Assembly: GCA_024400785.1 (NCBI GenBank)
Contig: JAKSME010000005.1
Span: 1 to 43,952 of the forward strand
DNA length: 43,952 nt
Origin: Bacteroidales bacterium
GTDB lineage: Bacteria > Bacteroidota > Bacteroidia > Bacteroidales > WCHB1-69
Direction: 5' to 3'
The notes under the pieces are model-generated. The model was given only the letters and a program-made list of their open reading frames with translations. It had not been told where the DNA came from and ran no database searches. Each line of letters opens with the position of its first letter. Position 1 is the stretch's first letter. Shown here piece after piece: positions 25,476-33,720 of this stretch. Position numbers and translations under genes: made by a program.

Positions 25476-26507
25476 ATGTTTTCCGATATTTTGCTCGATT
25501 GGTTCGATGTCAACAAGCGCGATTTGCCTTGGCGGGGTGAGACGGATCCGTACAAGATTTGGATTTCAGAGATTATACTCCAGCAAACGCGTGTGGTGCA
25601 GGGAATCGACTACTATTACCGATTTGTTGCCACGTTTCCCACAGTGACTGCTTTGGCGGAAGCGGATGAGGCACAGGTGCTGAAGGTATGGCAGGGACTC
25701 GGGTATTACAGCCGTGCTCGGAATCTTCATGCGGCCGCACGGAGCATTGTTTGTGACTTTAACGGAAAATTTCCTTCCACTTATGCAGACATACGAAATT
25801 TAAAGGGTGTCGGAAACTATACCGCAGCGGCCATCGCTTCCATTGCATTCAATCTGCCCTATCCTGCTGTTGACGGAAATGTACTACGCTTTGTCGCTCG
25901 TTATCAAGGGGTTTTCGACAATATCGCCAACGATGCGACTCGGCGGCGCATTGAAGAAATCTGTGCCCGCTGGATCCCTGCCGAGCGTGCCGGTTCGTTC
26001 AATCAGGCAATGATGGAAATGGGAGCTACACTTTGTACCCCCAAATCGCCTGATTGTGCCCATTGCCCATTCTCACGAACTTGCTATGCCTTTCAGTACA
26101 ATCAGGTGCCGCAATTGCCTGTAAAAGAACATGTTGTTAAAGTTATAAATCGATATTTCCATTATTTCATCTTTTTAAAAAACAATCAAACCCTTCTCCA
26201 AAGGCGTGAGCAAAACGACATTTGGAAGAATTTGTTTGAGTTCCCGCTGTTGGAAACCTCAAGCGAAATTTTTGACGTAAACAGGTATTTGCAAACCATT
26301 GGTGTGCAGGTCTGCACGCCACCTCAGTTGGCATGGCAAACGAAACATGTTTTGACGCATCGCAATATTTTCGCCTATTTTTATGTGATTCCCGTGGCCG
26401 ATTTCCCCACTTTGAATCCGCATCAAGTCGTGGTGGACTGTAATAAGATGAATGAATATGCTGTGGCGAAGGTGACAGAGCGTGCAATGAAGGAAGTGGG
26501 ACTGTGA
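25476..26507 (+). CDS. mutY: A/G-specific adenine glycosylase
   Basis: 343 residues; removes adenine mispaired with 8-oxoguanine. The catalytic Glu is E32 in IWISEIILQQTRV. The helix-hairpin-helix is LKGVGNYTAAAIAS, followed by the essential Asp133 in PAVDGNVLRF. The four [4Fe-4S] ligands are C187, C194, C197 and C203 (C-x6-C-x2-C-x5-C). The C-terminal third (about 225-343) is the Nudix-like 8-oxoG recognition domain. The ATG lies 5 nt after the terminator of the upstream gene, and no TAnnTTTG element is visible near it, so its promoter is unclear; read-through may supply it. Confidence 0.96.
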   Translation: MFSDILLDWFDVNKRDLPWRGETDPYKIWISEIILQQTRVVQGIDYYYRFVATFPTVTALAEADEAQVLKVWQGLGYYSRARNLHAAARSIVCDFNGKFPSTYADIRNLKGVGNYTAAAIASIAFNLPYPAVDGNVLRFVARYQGVFDNIANDATRRRIEEICARWIPAERAGSFNQAMMEMGATLCTPKSPDCAHCPFSRTCYAFQYNQVPQLPVKEHVVKVINRYFHYFIFLKNNQTLLQRREQNDIWKNLFEFPLLETSSEIFDVNRYLQTIGVQVCTPPQLAWQTKHVLTHRNIFAYFYVIPVADFPTLNPHQVVVDCNKMNEYAVAKVTERAMKEVGL

Positions 26508-26533
26508 GGTGAAGCCTGATTTGGAAAGAGCAT

Positions 26534-26572
26534 AAAAAAAACGGCCGGATGTTGATATTCGGCCGTTTTTTT
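26534..26572. terminator. Bidirectional terminator between mutY and the T9SS type B gene
   Basis: AAAAAACGGCCG / CGGCCGTTTTTT stem, with A and T runs on both sides, between convergent genes. Confidence 0.9.
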
Positions 26573-26586
26573 ATGGTTGACTGTTA

Positions 26587-29500
26587 TTACAACACAGTGA
26601 TGGAACCGCTGATGATTCTCTTTTCATGACCATCGGTTGTCAAGTCAATGCGGTAGGTGTAAACGCGGCCGCTAAGGATTTTTCCGCCGACGTTACCGTC
26701 CCATTCGAAGTGTGGATCTTCTGATCTGAAGACCACACGGCCCCAGCGGTCGAAGATGTTGATTTCGAAGACAGCGATTCCTTTTGTGGAAGGCAGTCTG
26801 AAGATGTCATTGATACCGTCGTTGTTGGTCGGGGTAATGGAGTTGGGGAGGTAGATATTGAAAGGACATACATCGCTAATGGTAGTTTCTCCAGTGCTTG
26901 TGCAACCATTCTGGGTTACGGTTACGGAGTATGTACCTCCTTGTGAAACAGCAAGGTTTTGTGTGTTTGCGCCGGTGCTCCATTGGTATTCGCAACCTGA
27001 TGAGGGAACGGTTAATACGGCATCGCCAAAATCTTCGAAGCAATGGTTGAAGGGGCGGGGAAGTACGGCGTTCGGAGCGGGTTTCACTATCAAGTTCAAG
27101 GTTATGGTACTGTCGCAATTATACTGGTTAGGAAGTACGAGGGTGTAGGGGAAGGTTCCGGCGGAGAGTTGTGCGGGCAGGTTGAAACCGTGTTGTCTGT
27201 AGGACTCGCCCTGGCAGATGGAGTCTGTGAATGTGTATTCGGAAGTGGGGTTGATGACGACTTCCTGACTGATTTCAACTTCGCAGCCATCGGCGGCGAT
27301 AGAGTTCAGCGTGTATGTCGTGGTGGCTGTGGGTTCGAGGTAGATGGAGTTGTCGCGACTGAGTTCGGTGCCGTTTTCATACCAAATGTATGTATTGCCA
27401 CCGGTTGCGGTCAGGGTCGTTCCTTCACCCAAGCAGATGTCGAAATCGCCGGAGATGACGGGGTAGTTGCCCAGCAGGTCGATAACCGCGCGAACGGTGT
27501 CTTGGCATTCATCGTTGCTGATACCGGAGATGAGGGTTACGGTGTAAGTTCCGGGGCCGGGGAATTCGTGTGTCGGGCTGTAAGCATCAGAAGTGGTACC
27601 GTCACCGAAATCCCAGTGTGCGGTCTCGCAATTTTCGTTCGTTCCGCTCGGGTTCACGCCATCGAAGGAGATGGTACTGGTGTTGTTCATGTTGAAACTC
27701 CAGGTGCAGCTGTCGCGTTCGGGAGCAAAACTTGCCAACGGATAGCGAGATGACAAGGAGGTGGTCAGGTCGAAACCGCAGCTTGGGTTGCCGACGAAAG
27801 AGACGTGACAGTGCAGCGTGCTGTGGCCGCCGGTAACGACAACGGTACAACTTTGTTCTGTAGACAGAACATTGTTGGGTTGGTCTTCATAATACCATGA
27901 GTAGTTGAAGCCGGCGGGAGCTGTATAGGTGTTGGAGAGCATTTCGCCGCAGGTTTCAGCGGTAATGGTACGTTTTTTACAATTCAAGGTGAAATAAGCG
28001 TAACCATAGTGGCCGCCTTGGTCGCAGTCGTAGGTTGTCATACGCACGCGGACGGTTTGTCCGTGATAGGCCGAAACGTCGAATCCCACGTATGTCCAAT
28101 CTTTCCAAAGGATGCTGTTATAGTTGTGCCATCCCAAGTTGGCATTTGCGATAAAGCTTGCGTAACCGCAGGTGGGGTCGATGCGGTTTCCGTTTTGGTC
28201 CAAAAGTTCGAAATCGAAGCGAGGTTGCTCGCTGGCGGAGTGGCTCGGGTCTTCGAGTACTGCGGCATATTTAAGCAGAAGAATGTCGGCATCAGTAGTA
28301 TCAACGGAATAGTCGTAAGCGATACTTTCAGCTTCGGAACCGGTATTCCAGTTTCCGAGACGGACGGAGTAAAGTTCGCACGGGGGAACGGTCATCAAAC
28401 CGCCGCCGGTACGCGGGTCGGGCTCGCTCATATAGTGCAAAGTGTGACGGCTGGTCTGAGAAGAGTAACCTTCGTCAACAATACCCTGAGTTTGGTAAGG
28501 ATTGGCAAAAGTTCCGTAGGTGCCGTGAATAGCAGGATTGTTCCAATCGGTAAAGTCGATACAAGCAGAGGCATCGGGCACACAGAAGGAGATGACACCC
28601 GGGTTTTCATCCGTTACAATGCCATCGTCGCCACAGTCGTAATATACATAAATGTCGTAAGTGCTGAGTGGCGTGAGGCCGATGATTTCGTAAGAGTTGC
28701 CCGTAACAACGACTGTTGTTCCCGTTCCCGGGGTGAAGCCAGCGGGACCGTATTCAATGATGTAATGAAGCAGGTTCGGATCTAAGGAGGCAACCCAAGA
28801 AACGAGGAGGCCATTTTGACTTTGTGTCACCTGAATTCCGTAAGGTGCACCACCGCAGGAACAACTGCCCTGGCAGGAGAAGTTAAACTCGAAACCATCG
28901 TATTGAACGGATCCATCAGTGGTGAATTGAACGGTCAACGGTCCCTGGGTAGAGGTAACGTCAACCATTCCTGTGCCTTGGTATTGACCAAGCAGCGTCC
29001 CACCTGTGCCAGCGCCATCGTAAATGTAAATGTGGTCGCAGCAACTTTCTGTGTAATAGTCACCTTCAAGGTGAATTACGCAGCCGGGAGTTTCTGGATG
29101 GATGATGGTATAGCCATTGAGGGAAGAAGAATAGGTGTTTTCACCGGCGTGGTCGTACAAGATGCCATTGCATGCGGTGATGGAGTTGCTGCCAGAGGAG
29201 GGAACAAAGAAAATGTTGTTCGGAATTGCGGAAATCATTGACGATTCTTCCGTGGTGATGACATTGTCGTCGCCGCAGTCGAACCAAACGTAGACGTCGT
29301 ATTCCATGCCGTCAGTCAAACCGCTGATATTGTAACTTGTGCCTGTGACGCGGGTGCGGGTGCCGTTGCCAGGGGTGAAACCGTGCGGACCATATTCAAC
29401 AAAATAGTGGGTTACACCGTTGCCTGGCGTCCAATTGACAATAATATGGCCAGAGGATGTGCTGTACGTAAGCACGGGGCCACCGCAGTTGCAGCCGCCG

Positions 29501-29913
29501 GTACAGTTGAGCGTTAGTGCAAAACCATCGTACTGAACTGAACCATCGGAGTGAAAATAAAGGTAAAGCGAACCGGTGGTGGAGGTAACGTCAACGGTAC
29601 CAGTACCGGTGCAGTATGCCAATTGAGTTCCAGTGCCTGTGCCATCATAAATGTATAGGTAGTCATAACTGCTTTCCGTGTTGTAACTTCCGTAAATTCT
29701 TGGCATACAGCCTGCTTCACTGGCAGTGATGGTCATGTAACCATTGCAACTGTTCGAGTATTGCCCAGCTCCACCCGGGTCTAAAATGACGCCGGAACAG
29801 CCATTCACCGTTGTGCTCCCTGAGGAGGGAATGGTGTAATTTTGTGCAAAAATTGCGATAGTGCAAAGCATGATGCTGAGCACACTAAGGGTCCTTTTGT
29901 ATAATTTTTTCAT
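26587..29913 (-). CDS. Large secreted CUB/FN3/PKD protein with type B T9SS tail
   Basis: 1108 residues from ATG 29913 (MKKLYKRTLSVLSIMLCTIAIFAQ, a signal peptide); an in-frame ATG 39 nt upstream (29952) gives a poor signal and lies before the promoter. Order of domains: a CUB-like module with YDYLYIYDGTGTG and VQYDGFAL, an FN3-like module, a second CUB/FN3 pair that repeats the first closely, a 200-residue region (about 455-660), PKD (AHWDFGDGTTSDAYSPTHEF), an Ig-like region, and the gliding-motility-associated C-terminal domain: YLPNSITPTNNDGINDIF, IFDRWGRVVF, FEWDGNVGGK, SGRVYTYRIDL, ending IISGSITVL. That tail is the type B T9SS signal. It is probably surface-exposed and binding in function; no catalytic residues are recognised. 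Confidence 0.88.
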   Translation of the reverse strand: MKKLYKRTLSVLSIMLCTIAIFAQNYTIPSSGSTTVNGCSGVILDPGGAGQYSNSCNGYMTITASEAGCMPRIYGSYNTESSYDYLYIYDGTGTGTQLAYCTGTGTVDVTSTTGSLYLYFHSDGSVQYDGFALTLNCTGGCNCGGPVLTYSTSSGHIIVNWTPGNGVTHYFVEYGPHGFTPGNGTRTRVTGTSYNISGLTDGMEYDVYVWFDCGDDNVITTEESSMISAIPNNIFFVPSSGSNSITACNGILYDHAGENTYSSSLNGYTIIHPETPGCVIHLEGDYYTESCCDHIYIYDGAGTGGTLLGQYQGTGMVDVTSTQGPLTVQFTTDGSVQYDGFEFNFSCQGSCSCGGAPYGIQVTQSQNGLLVSWVASLDPNLLHYIIEYGPAGFTPGTGTTVVVTGNSYEIIGLTPLSTYDIYVYYDCGDDGIVTDENPGVISFCVPDASACIDFTDWNNPAIHGTYGTFANPYQTQGIVDEGYSSQTSRHTLHYMSEPDPRTGGGLMTVPPCELYSVRLGNWNTGSEAESIAYDYSVDTTDADILLLKYAAVLEDPSHSASEQPRFDFELLDQNGNRIDPTCGYASFIANANLGWHNYNSILWKDWTYVGFDVSAYHGQTVRVRMTTYDCDQGGHYGYAYFTLNCKKRTITAETCGEMLSNTYTAPAGFNYSWYYEDQPNNVLSTEQSCTVVVTGGHSTLHCHVSFVGNPSCGFDLTTSLSSRYPLASFAPERDSCTWSFNMNNTSTISFDGVNPSGTNENCETAHWDFGDGTTSDAYSPTHEFPGPGTYTVTLISGISNDECQDTVRAVIDLLGNYPVISGDFDICLGEGTTLTATGGNTYIWYENGTELSRDNSIYLEPTATTTYTLNSIAADGCEVEISQEVVINPTSEYTFTDSICQGESYRQHGFNLPAQLSAGTFPYTLVLPNQYNCDSTITLNLIVKPAPNAVLPRPFNHCFEDFGDAVLTVPSSGCEYQWSTGANTQNLAVSQGGTYSVTVTQNGCTSTGETTISDVCPFNIYLPNSITPTNNDGINDIFRLPSTKGIAVFEINIFDRWGRVVFRSEDPHFEWDGNVGGKILSGRVYTYRIDLTTDGHEKRIISGSITVL

Positions 29914-29941
29914 GTTGATATAATTTTCAAAAATAAGGGTG

Positions 29942-29949
29942 CAAAGATA
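29942..29949 (-). promoter_or_regulatory. Promoter -7 element of the T9SS type B gene
   Basis: Minus-strand TATCTTTG followed by CAC, 28 nt upstream of ATG 29913. It supports 29913 over the upstream ATG at 29952. Confidence 0.65.
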
Positions 29950-30024
29950 CAAATAATGTATGGTCGCACTGCCTTCTTTTACATGAAAACATTAAAAATG
30001 TTGCCTAATTTTTTGTAAAAAAAT

Positions 30025-31212
30025 CTAAGAATGAAAAATTTGGGTTACTCGCTCAAAAATGTCGGTCAGCCAAGCCAGTGCCATGCCGTAGTTGCTGATG
30101 GGGATGCCGCTCTGGTGTACGGTTTCCACGCGGTTCCAAAGTTGCTTTTTTGTAACCATGCATCCACCACATTGAATGGCCAGAGCGTATGAATTAAGAT
30201 CGTTAGGCAGCGGCTCCAACGCAGCGACAAAGTCGAATCGCAGATTTTTTCCTGTCTTTTTTTGCAACAAAGTGGGTAATTTGTGGCGGCCGATGTCTTC
30301 GCAGGAAGTGGTGTGGGTGCATGATTCCATGATGAGTATTTTGTCACCATCTTTTAAATGGGCGATGCTGGGGGTGTCATGGATGAAAAGGTCGAAATGG
30401 CCTTTGGAACGTGCCAGCAGAATGCTGAAACTCGTCAGTGGTATATCTTTGGGGACGATGTCGGCCACTTGGTTGAAAACCTGGCTGTCGGTAACAACGA
30501 GAGCTGGCTTGTGTGAGCGAAGGAATATGTCGAGTTCTTCGGGTTGTAGGGCGGCGACAATGGCGTGGTTGTCGAGCAAGTCGCGAATGGTTTGTACCTG
30601 GGGTAAAATAAGTCTCCCCTCTGGCGCCTCTGCGTCTTGAGGCATCACCAGTGCCACTAAATCACCGGGTTGCACCTTGTCGCCCAACAGCGACCGTTCT
30701 TCCTTTGCGCTTTCCGGCACTTGCGATACCAGCGCGCGAATCAAGGTGTCAATTCCGCTTTTTAGTTTCGCGCTGCACTCAACCACGGGTGCGCCGTAGC
30801 TCTCCCATAGCTTCTTAGTCGCTGATGCCAACGGACTTTCCTCCGACTTGTTGTGGACGATAACAAATGGCGTGTCTGTCGCCTTGAATCTGCTAATGAG
30901 TTCTTTGTCAGTAGATTCCAAGTGGTTGTCGCTAACAACGAGGATGGCGGTGTCGATGATGCTGAGCATTTCGATGGATTTTTGCACGCGTTGGCGTCCG
31001 ATGGCGGTATCGGTGTCATCAATGCCCGCTGTGTCTACTAACACCACGGGACCAATGCCGAAAATTTCAATGGTCTTTTTCACCGCGTCTGTGGTCGTTC
31101 CCGGGCGGTCGGCGACGATAGACAATTCTTGCCCTGCAAATGCATTTACCAATGCGCTTTTGCCTTGGTTCCTTCTGCCAAAAATTCCAATAAAAACGCG
31201 GGTGGTTTTCAT
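30025..31212 (-). CDS. hydF: [FeFe]-hydrogenase H-cluster maturation GTPase HydF
   Basis: 395 residues. The N-terminal GTPase domain has P-loop GRRNQGKS (12-19), switch DRPGTTTD, G3 DTAG (60-63) and NKSE at the G4 position. A middle dimerisation domain follows. The C-terminal cluster domain carries C298-T-H300 and C348-GG-C351, spaced as in HydF, which provides the scaffold for the 2Fe precursor. HydE and HydG are not adjacent, so maturation genes are dispersed; presence of a hydrogenase elsewhere is inferred. The start codon overlaps the stop of the upstream LTA-synthase-like gene by 4 nt (ATGA), so the two are translationally coupled. It is the last gene of a four-gene operon. Confidence 0.95.
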   Translation of the reverse strand: MKTTRVFIGIFGRRNQGKSALVNAFAGQELSIVADRPGTTTDAVKKTIEIFGIGPVVLVDTAGIDDTDTAIGRQRVQKSIEMLSIIDTAILVVSDNHLESTDKELISRFKATDTPFVIVHNKSEESPLASATKKLWESYGAPVVECSAKLKSGIDTLIRALVSQVPESAKEERSLLGDKVQPGDLVALVMPQDAEAPEGRLILPQVQTIRDLLDNHAIVAALQPEELDIFLRSHKPALVVTDSQVFNQVADIVPKDIPLTSFSILLARSKGHFDLFIHDTPSIAHLKDGDKILIMESCTHTTSCEDIGRHKLPTLLQKKTGKNLRFDFVAALEPLPNDLNSYALAIQCGGCMVTKKQLWNRVETVHQSGIPISNYGMALAWLTDIFERVTQIFHS

Positions 31213-33071
31213 AAATCAAGATAAGTTTGATATAAAACCTGAAGATAGGCTTTCGCTTTTTTTAATTCTTCTTCCGTAGTGACTTCGTCGGGCAGGCTTC
31301 CGCAGTAAATTTTGTCATGGCCAAAGTCCAAACTGAGCGAGCCCTGAGGCGTTAACCAGCCGATGCCCAACAAGTTTTGGAAGGCCACAAACTGTGGGGT
31401 ATAAGGATTGAAAATATCGTGGCTCCACCTGAATTCCGTGGCATTAATTCCCATTTGGTTGAGTAACGAAGGTGTGAGATCAATGTAACTGCAGAGTTTG
31501 CCCCATCGTTGCCCGCGCCACTCTTCCTTCAGCGCACCGCCGAGCCAGAGCATCGGAATATGCTGATAACCAGCTTCATGGTATTTCCAACCTTTGTATG
31601 TTTCGTGACTGTGGTCGGCAACGAGTACAAAAAGAGTGTTGTCGTACCAGCCTTCTTTTTTCGCTTTTTTGAAATATTGCCCCAGCGCCCAATCCGCATA
31701 TTTGGCTGAATTGAGGTAGGGGAGTTGGTCAACTTCCCAGTCGAGGGTCCCCGCAGTGGTGGGCATGTCATACGGAGAATGGCTGCTCCCCGTGAAAAGA
31801 ACCGAAAGAAAAGGCGATTTTTCTTTGTGCAAATCAGAAAGTTGACGTGTCAGTACATATTCATCGTGAATGCTCAATTTCCCGTGGGGTGTCGATTTTG
31901 GAAAGGATGATTCGTCGATGATGCGGTCGAACTGCATCGCCATCAGGTAGGCACGCAGGTTGCCGTAGTCGAGATTCCCACCGAAGTAGAAAGAGGTTTG
32001 ATAACCTTTCGCTTTCAATTTCTCGGAGATGCTGGGCAGCGCGTGGTATTTTTCGAAGTTATCGGTGATGGTATTGACGGGAATGGCCGGAAAACCGCTC
32101 ACGATTCCGGAAATTCCCTCCTGGGAGCGACGGCCTGTGGCATACGTCTGTGTGAACAGCAACCCCTCTTGCTCAAGTTGATGAAAATAGGGAGTGATGC
32201 CGGACTTTCCGCCGAGACTCTCAATCAGGTCGGCCGACCAACTCTCTAAAATAACAACTACAATGTTGGGGCGAGACTGATTGAGTACTTGAATGCATGT
32301 GTCTTTCTCATTCACAAACATTTCAGCCACCATTTTCTCCGCAGTTCGTTGGTCCATACTAACATATTGGTTCGTTTTGTTGGAAGAACGAAAACGGATG
32401 GTGCTTTTAATGAGATGCCATTGTGTGTTGACGGCTGCATCATTAAGTATTTGATTTTTAGAAAAATAAGCACAGCTTTGCGAAATTGGAATGTCGGTTA
32501 ATCGTCCGCGCATTCCAATAAAAATAGTGAATACTCCACCGACAAAAATGAGGGAGATTTGCCAATAGAATTTTTCAATCGGGACAACGGCGGGCTTTGA
32601 AATCCATTTCAAATAAGTCCAAATCAAGCCACCGGAAATCAAAAGGGTAGCGAGTGAACCGAAAATCAGTTGAAACCAAGTGGCGGTTCGAAAAACTTCA
32701 TCGGGTTTGCGAAGGTAGTACCAAATTTTGTAATTGAGTTTGGTGCTCCATTCTTCATACAAAAAAATGTCGGCGATGGCGGAGAGGACAATAAAAACGA
32801 TGACGGCAATGGAGTAGCCAGTGAGGATTTTTTCCAACCATTTTTTATTGAAAATGAGTTGCAAAGTTAAGATAATGAAGGGTATGAAGAAAAGATAGGC
32901 CGCTGTGGAAATATCAAGATGGATGCCATGATAGTAGGTGGAAAAAATTTCATTTCTTGATATGTCGGCTACCGTTTGATGGTAAACGCAAAGAAATGCC
33001 GTTCGTTCAATGACGAAAAGCGAAAAAATCAGCAAAAGGTATTTTCCAATACGGAGAAGATAATTCTTCAT
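31209..33071 (-). CDS. LTA-synthase-like phosphoglycerol/sulfatase-superfamily membrane enzyme
   Basis: 620 residues. Five membrane segments lie within residues 1-195, then an extracytoplasmic alkaline-phosphatase-superfamily domain. Metal and catalytic motifs: VVVILESWSADL (first ligand), ATGRRSQEGISGI (nucleophile region, with Ser where LtaS-type enzymes have Thr), FTGSSHSPYDMP, and VLVADHSHETYKG (Asp-His ligands). Related enzymes transfer phosphoglycerol or phosphoethanolamine to envelope glycans or lipids. Gram-negative Bacteroidota have no lipoteichoic acid, so the acceptor is unknown. It is the third gene of the operon and is coupled to hydF by an ATGA overlap. The family call is firm and the substrate open. 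Confidence 0.88.
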   Translation of the reverse strand: MKNYLLRIGKYLLLIFSLFVIERTAFLCVYHQTVADISRNEIFSTYYHGIHLDISTAAYLFFIPFIILTLQLIFNKKWLEKILTGYSIAVIVFIVLSAIADIFLYEEWSTKLNYKIWYYLRKPDEVFRTATWFQLIFGSLATLLISGGLIWTYLKWISKPAVVPIEKFYWQISLIFVGGVFTIFIGMRGRLTDIPISQSCAYFSKNQILNDAAVNTQWHLIKSTIRFRSSNKTNQYVSMDQRTAEKMVAEMFVNEKDTCIQVLNQSRPNIVVVILESWSADLIESLGGKSGITPYFHQLEQEGLLFTQTYATGRRSQEGISGIVSGFPAIPVNTITDNFEKYHALPSISEKLKAKGYQTSFYFGGNLDYGNLRAYLMAMQFDRIIDESSFPKSTPHGKLSIHDEYVLTRQLSDLHKEKSPFLSVLFTGSSHSPYDMPTTAGTLDWEVDQLPYLNSAKYADWALGQYFKKAKKEGWYDNTLFVLVADHSHETYKGWKYHEAGYQHIPMLWLGGALKEEWRGQRWGKLCSYIDLTPSLLNQMGINATEFRWSHDIFNPYTPQFVAFQNLLGIGWLTPQGSLSLDFGHDKIYCGSLPDEVTTEEELKKAKAYLQVLYQTYLDL

Positions 33072-33082
33072 GGTTCAACACT

Positions 33083-33712
33083 TTATGCGTTTGGCATGGA
33101 GGTCGGAGTGAGACGGTGGAAGTCATCGTTTTCCGGAATGGCATAATATCGACCGTTGTTCTCAAGGAAAAAATGACCGCCATGGAACCAAATTTTGATG
33201 TTTTGGATTTTTAATCCTTTGATTTTTAAAGTGTTATTGTGGCGATAATAAGAGATTTTATTCATGGCCGACTCGCTCCATTCTTCTACTTCGAAAGTAG
33301 AAATCGTGGACGTCTCACCTGCTTTCCAGGGTTTTACAGAAACATGCTTGCGCGTTAGGCACTTCTCTTGGTAAACCTCAGTGGCTTCATCCACTTTGTC
33401 CAATGAAAAGTCGGCATCCATCAGCAGGGTGTCACCACTGATGGTGTACGCCGTATCTTTCTGTGCCGCCTTTTTTTGGTTTTTTTCGGTGGAGATTTTC
33501 TTTCCGATGTACGGACTTGTCTCGGGTTCGGGTTCTTTTTCTGCTTCTACTTTGTCGGAAGTCTTAGGCGTGGTGACAAATAATTTAATGGAATCATTGA
33601 GCGATTTATCTACAAAATAAAAGACAATCGCAAAGATAAAACCCACCATCAATCCGATGGAGAAACCGAGCCAAAAACGAGGTTTAACAGTCTTTTTGTC
33701 AGATGATTCCAT
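33083..33712 (-). CDS. Membrane-anchored protein of unknown function
   Basis: 209 residues, no family recognised. A single N-terminal membrane helix (about 14-33, WLGFSIGLMVGFIFAIVFYF) follows a short positively charged cytoplasmic start, so the rest should be periplasmic. Residues 50-85 are charged and probably disordered (KVEAEKEPEPETSPYIGKK). The C-terminal 120 residues look globular, with repeated short strands (NTLKIKGLKIQNIKIWFHGGHFFLENNGRYYAIP). It sits 8 nt after the YD-repeat gene and 11 nt before the LTA-synthase-like gene, so it probably works with them. Confidence 0.7.
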   Translation of the reverse strand: MESSDKKTVKPRFWLGFSIGLMVGFIFAIVFYFVDKSLNDSIKLFVTTPKTSDKVEAEKEPEPETSPYIGKKISTEKNQKKAAQKDTAYTISGDTLLMDADFSLDKVDEATEVYQEKCLTRKHVSVKPWKAGETSTISTFEVEEWSESAMNKISYYRHNNTLKIKGLKIQNIKIWFHGGHFFLENNGRYYAIPENDDFHRLTPTSMPNA

Positions 33713-33720
33713 GTTTTTTG

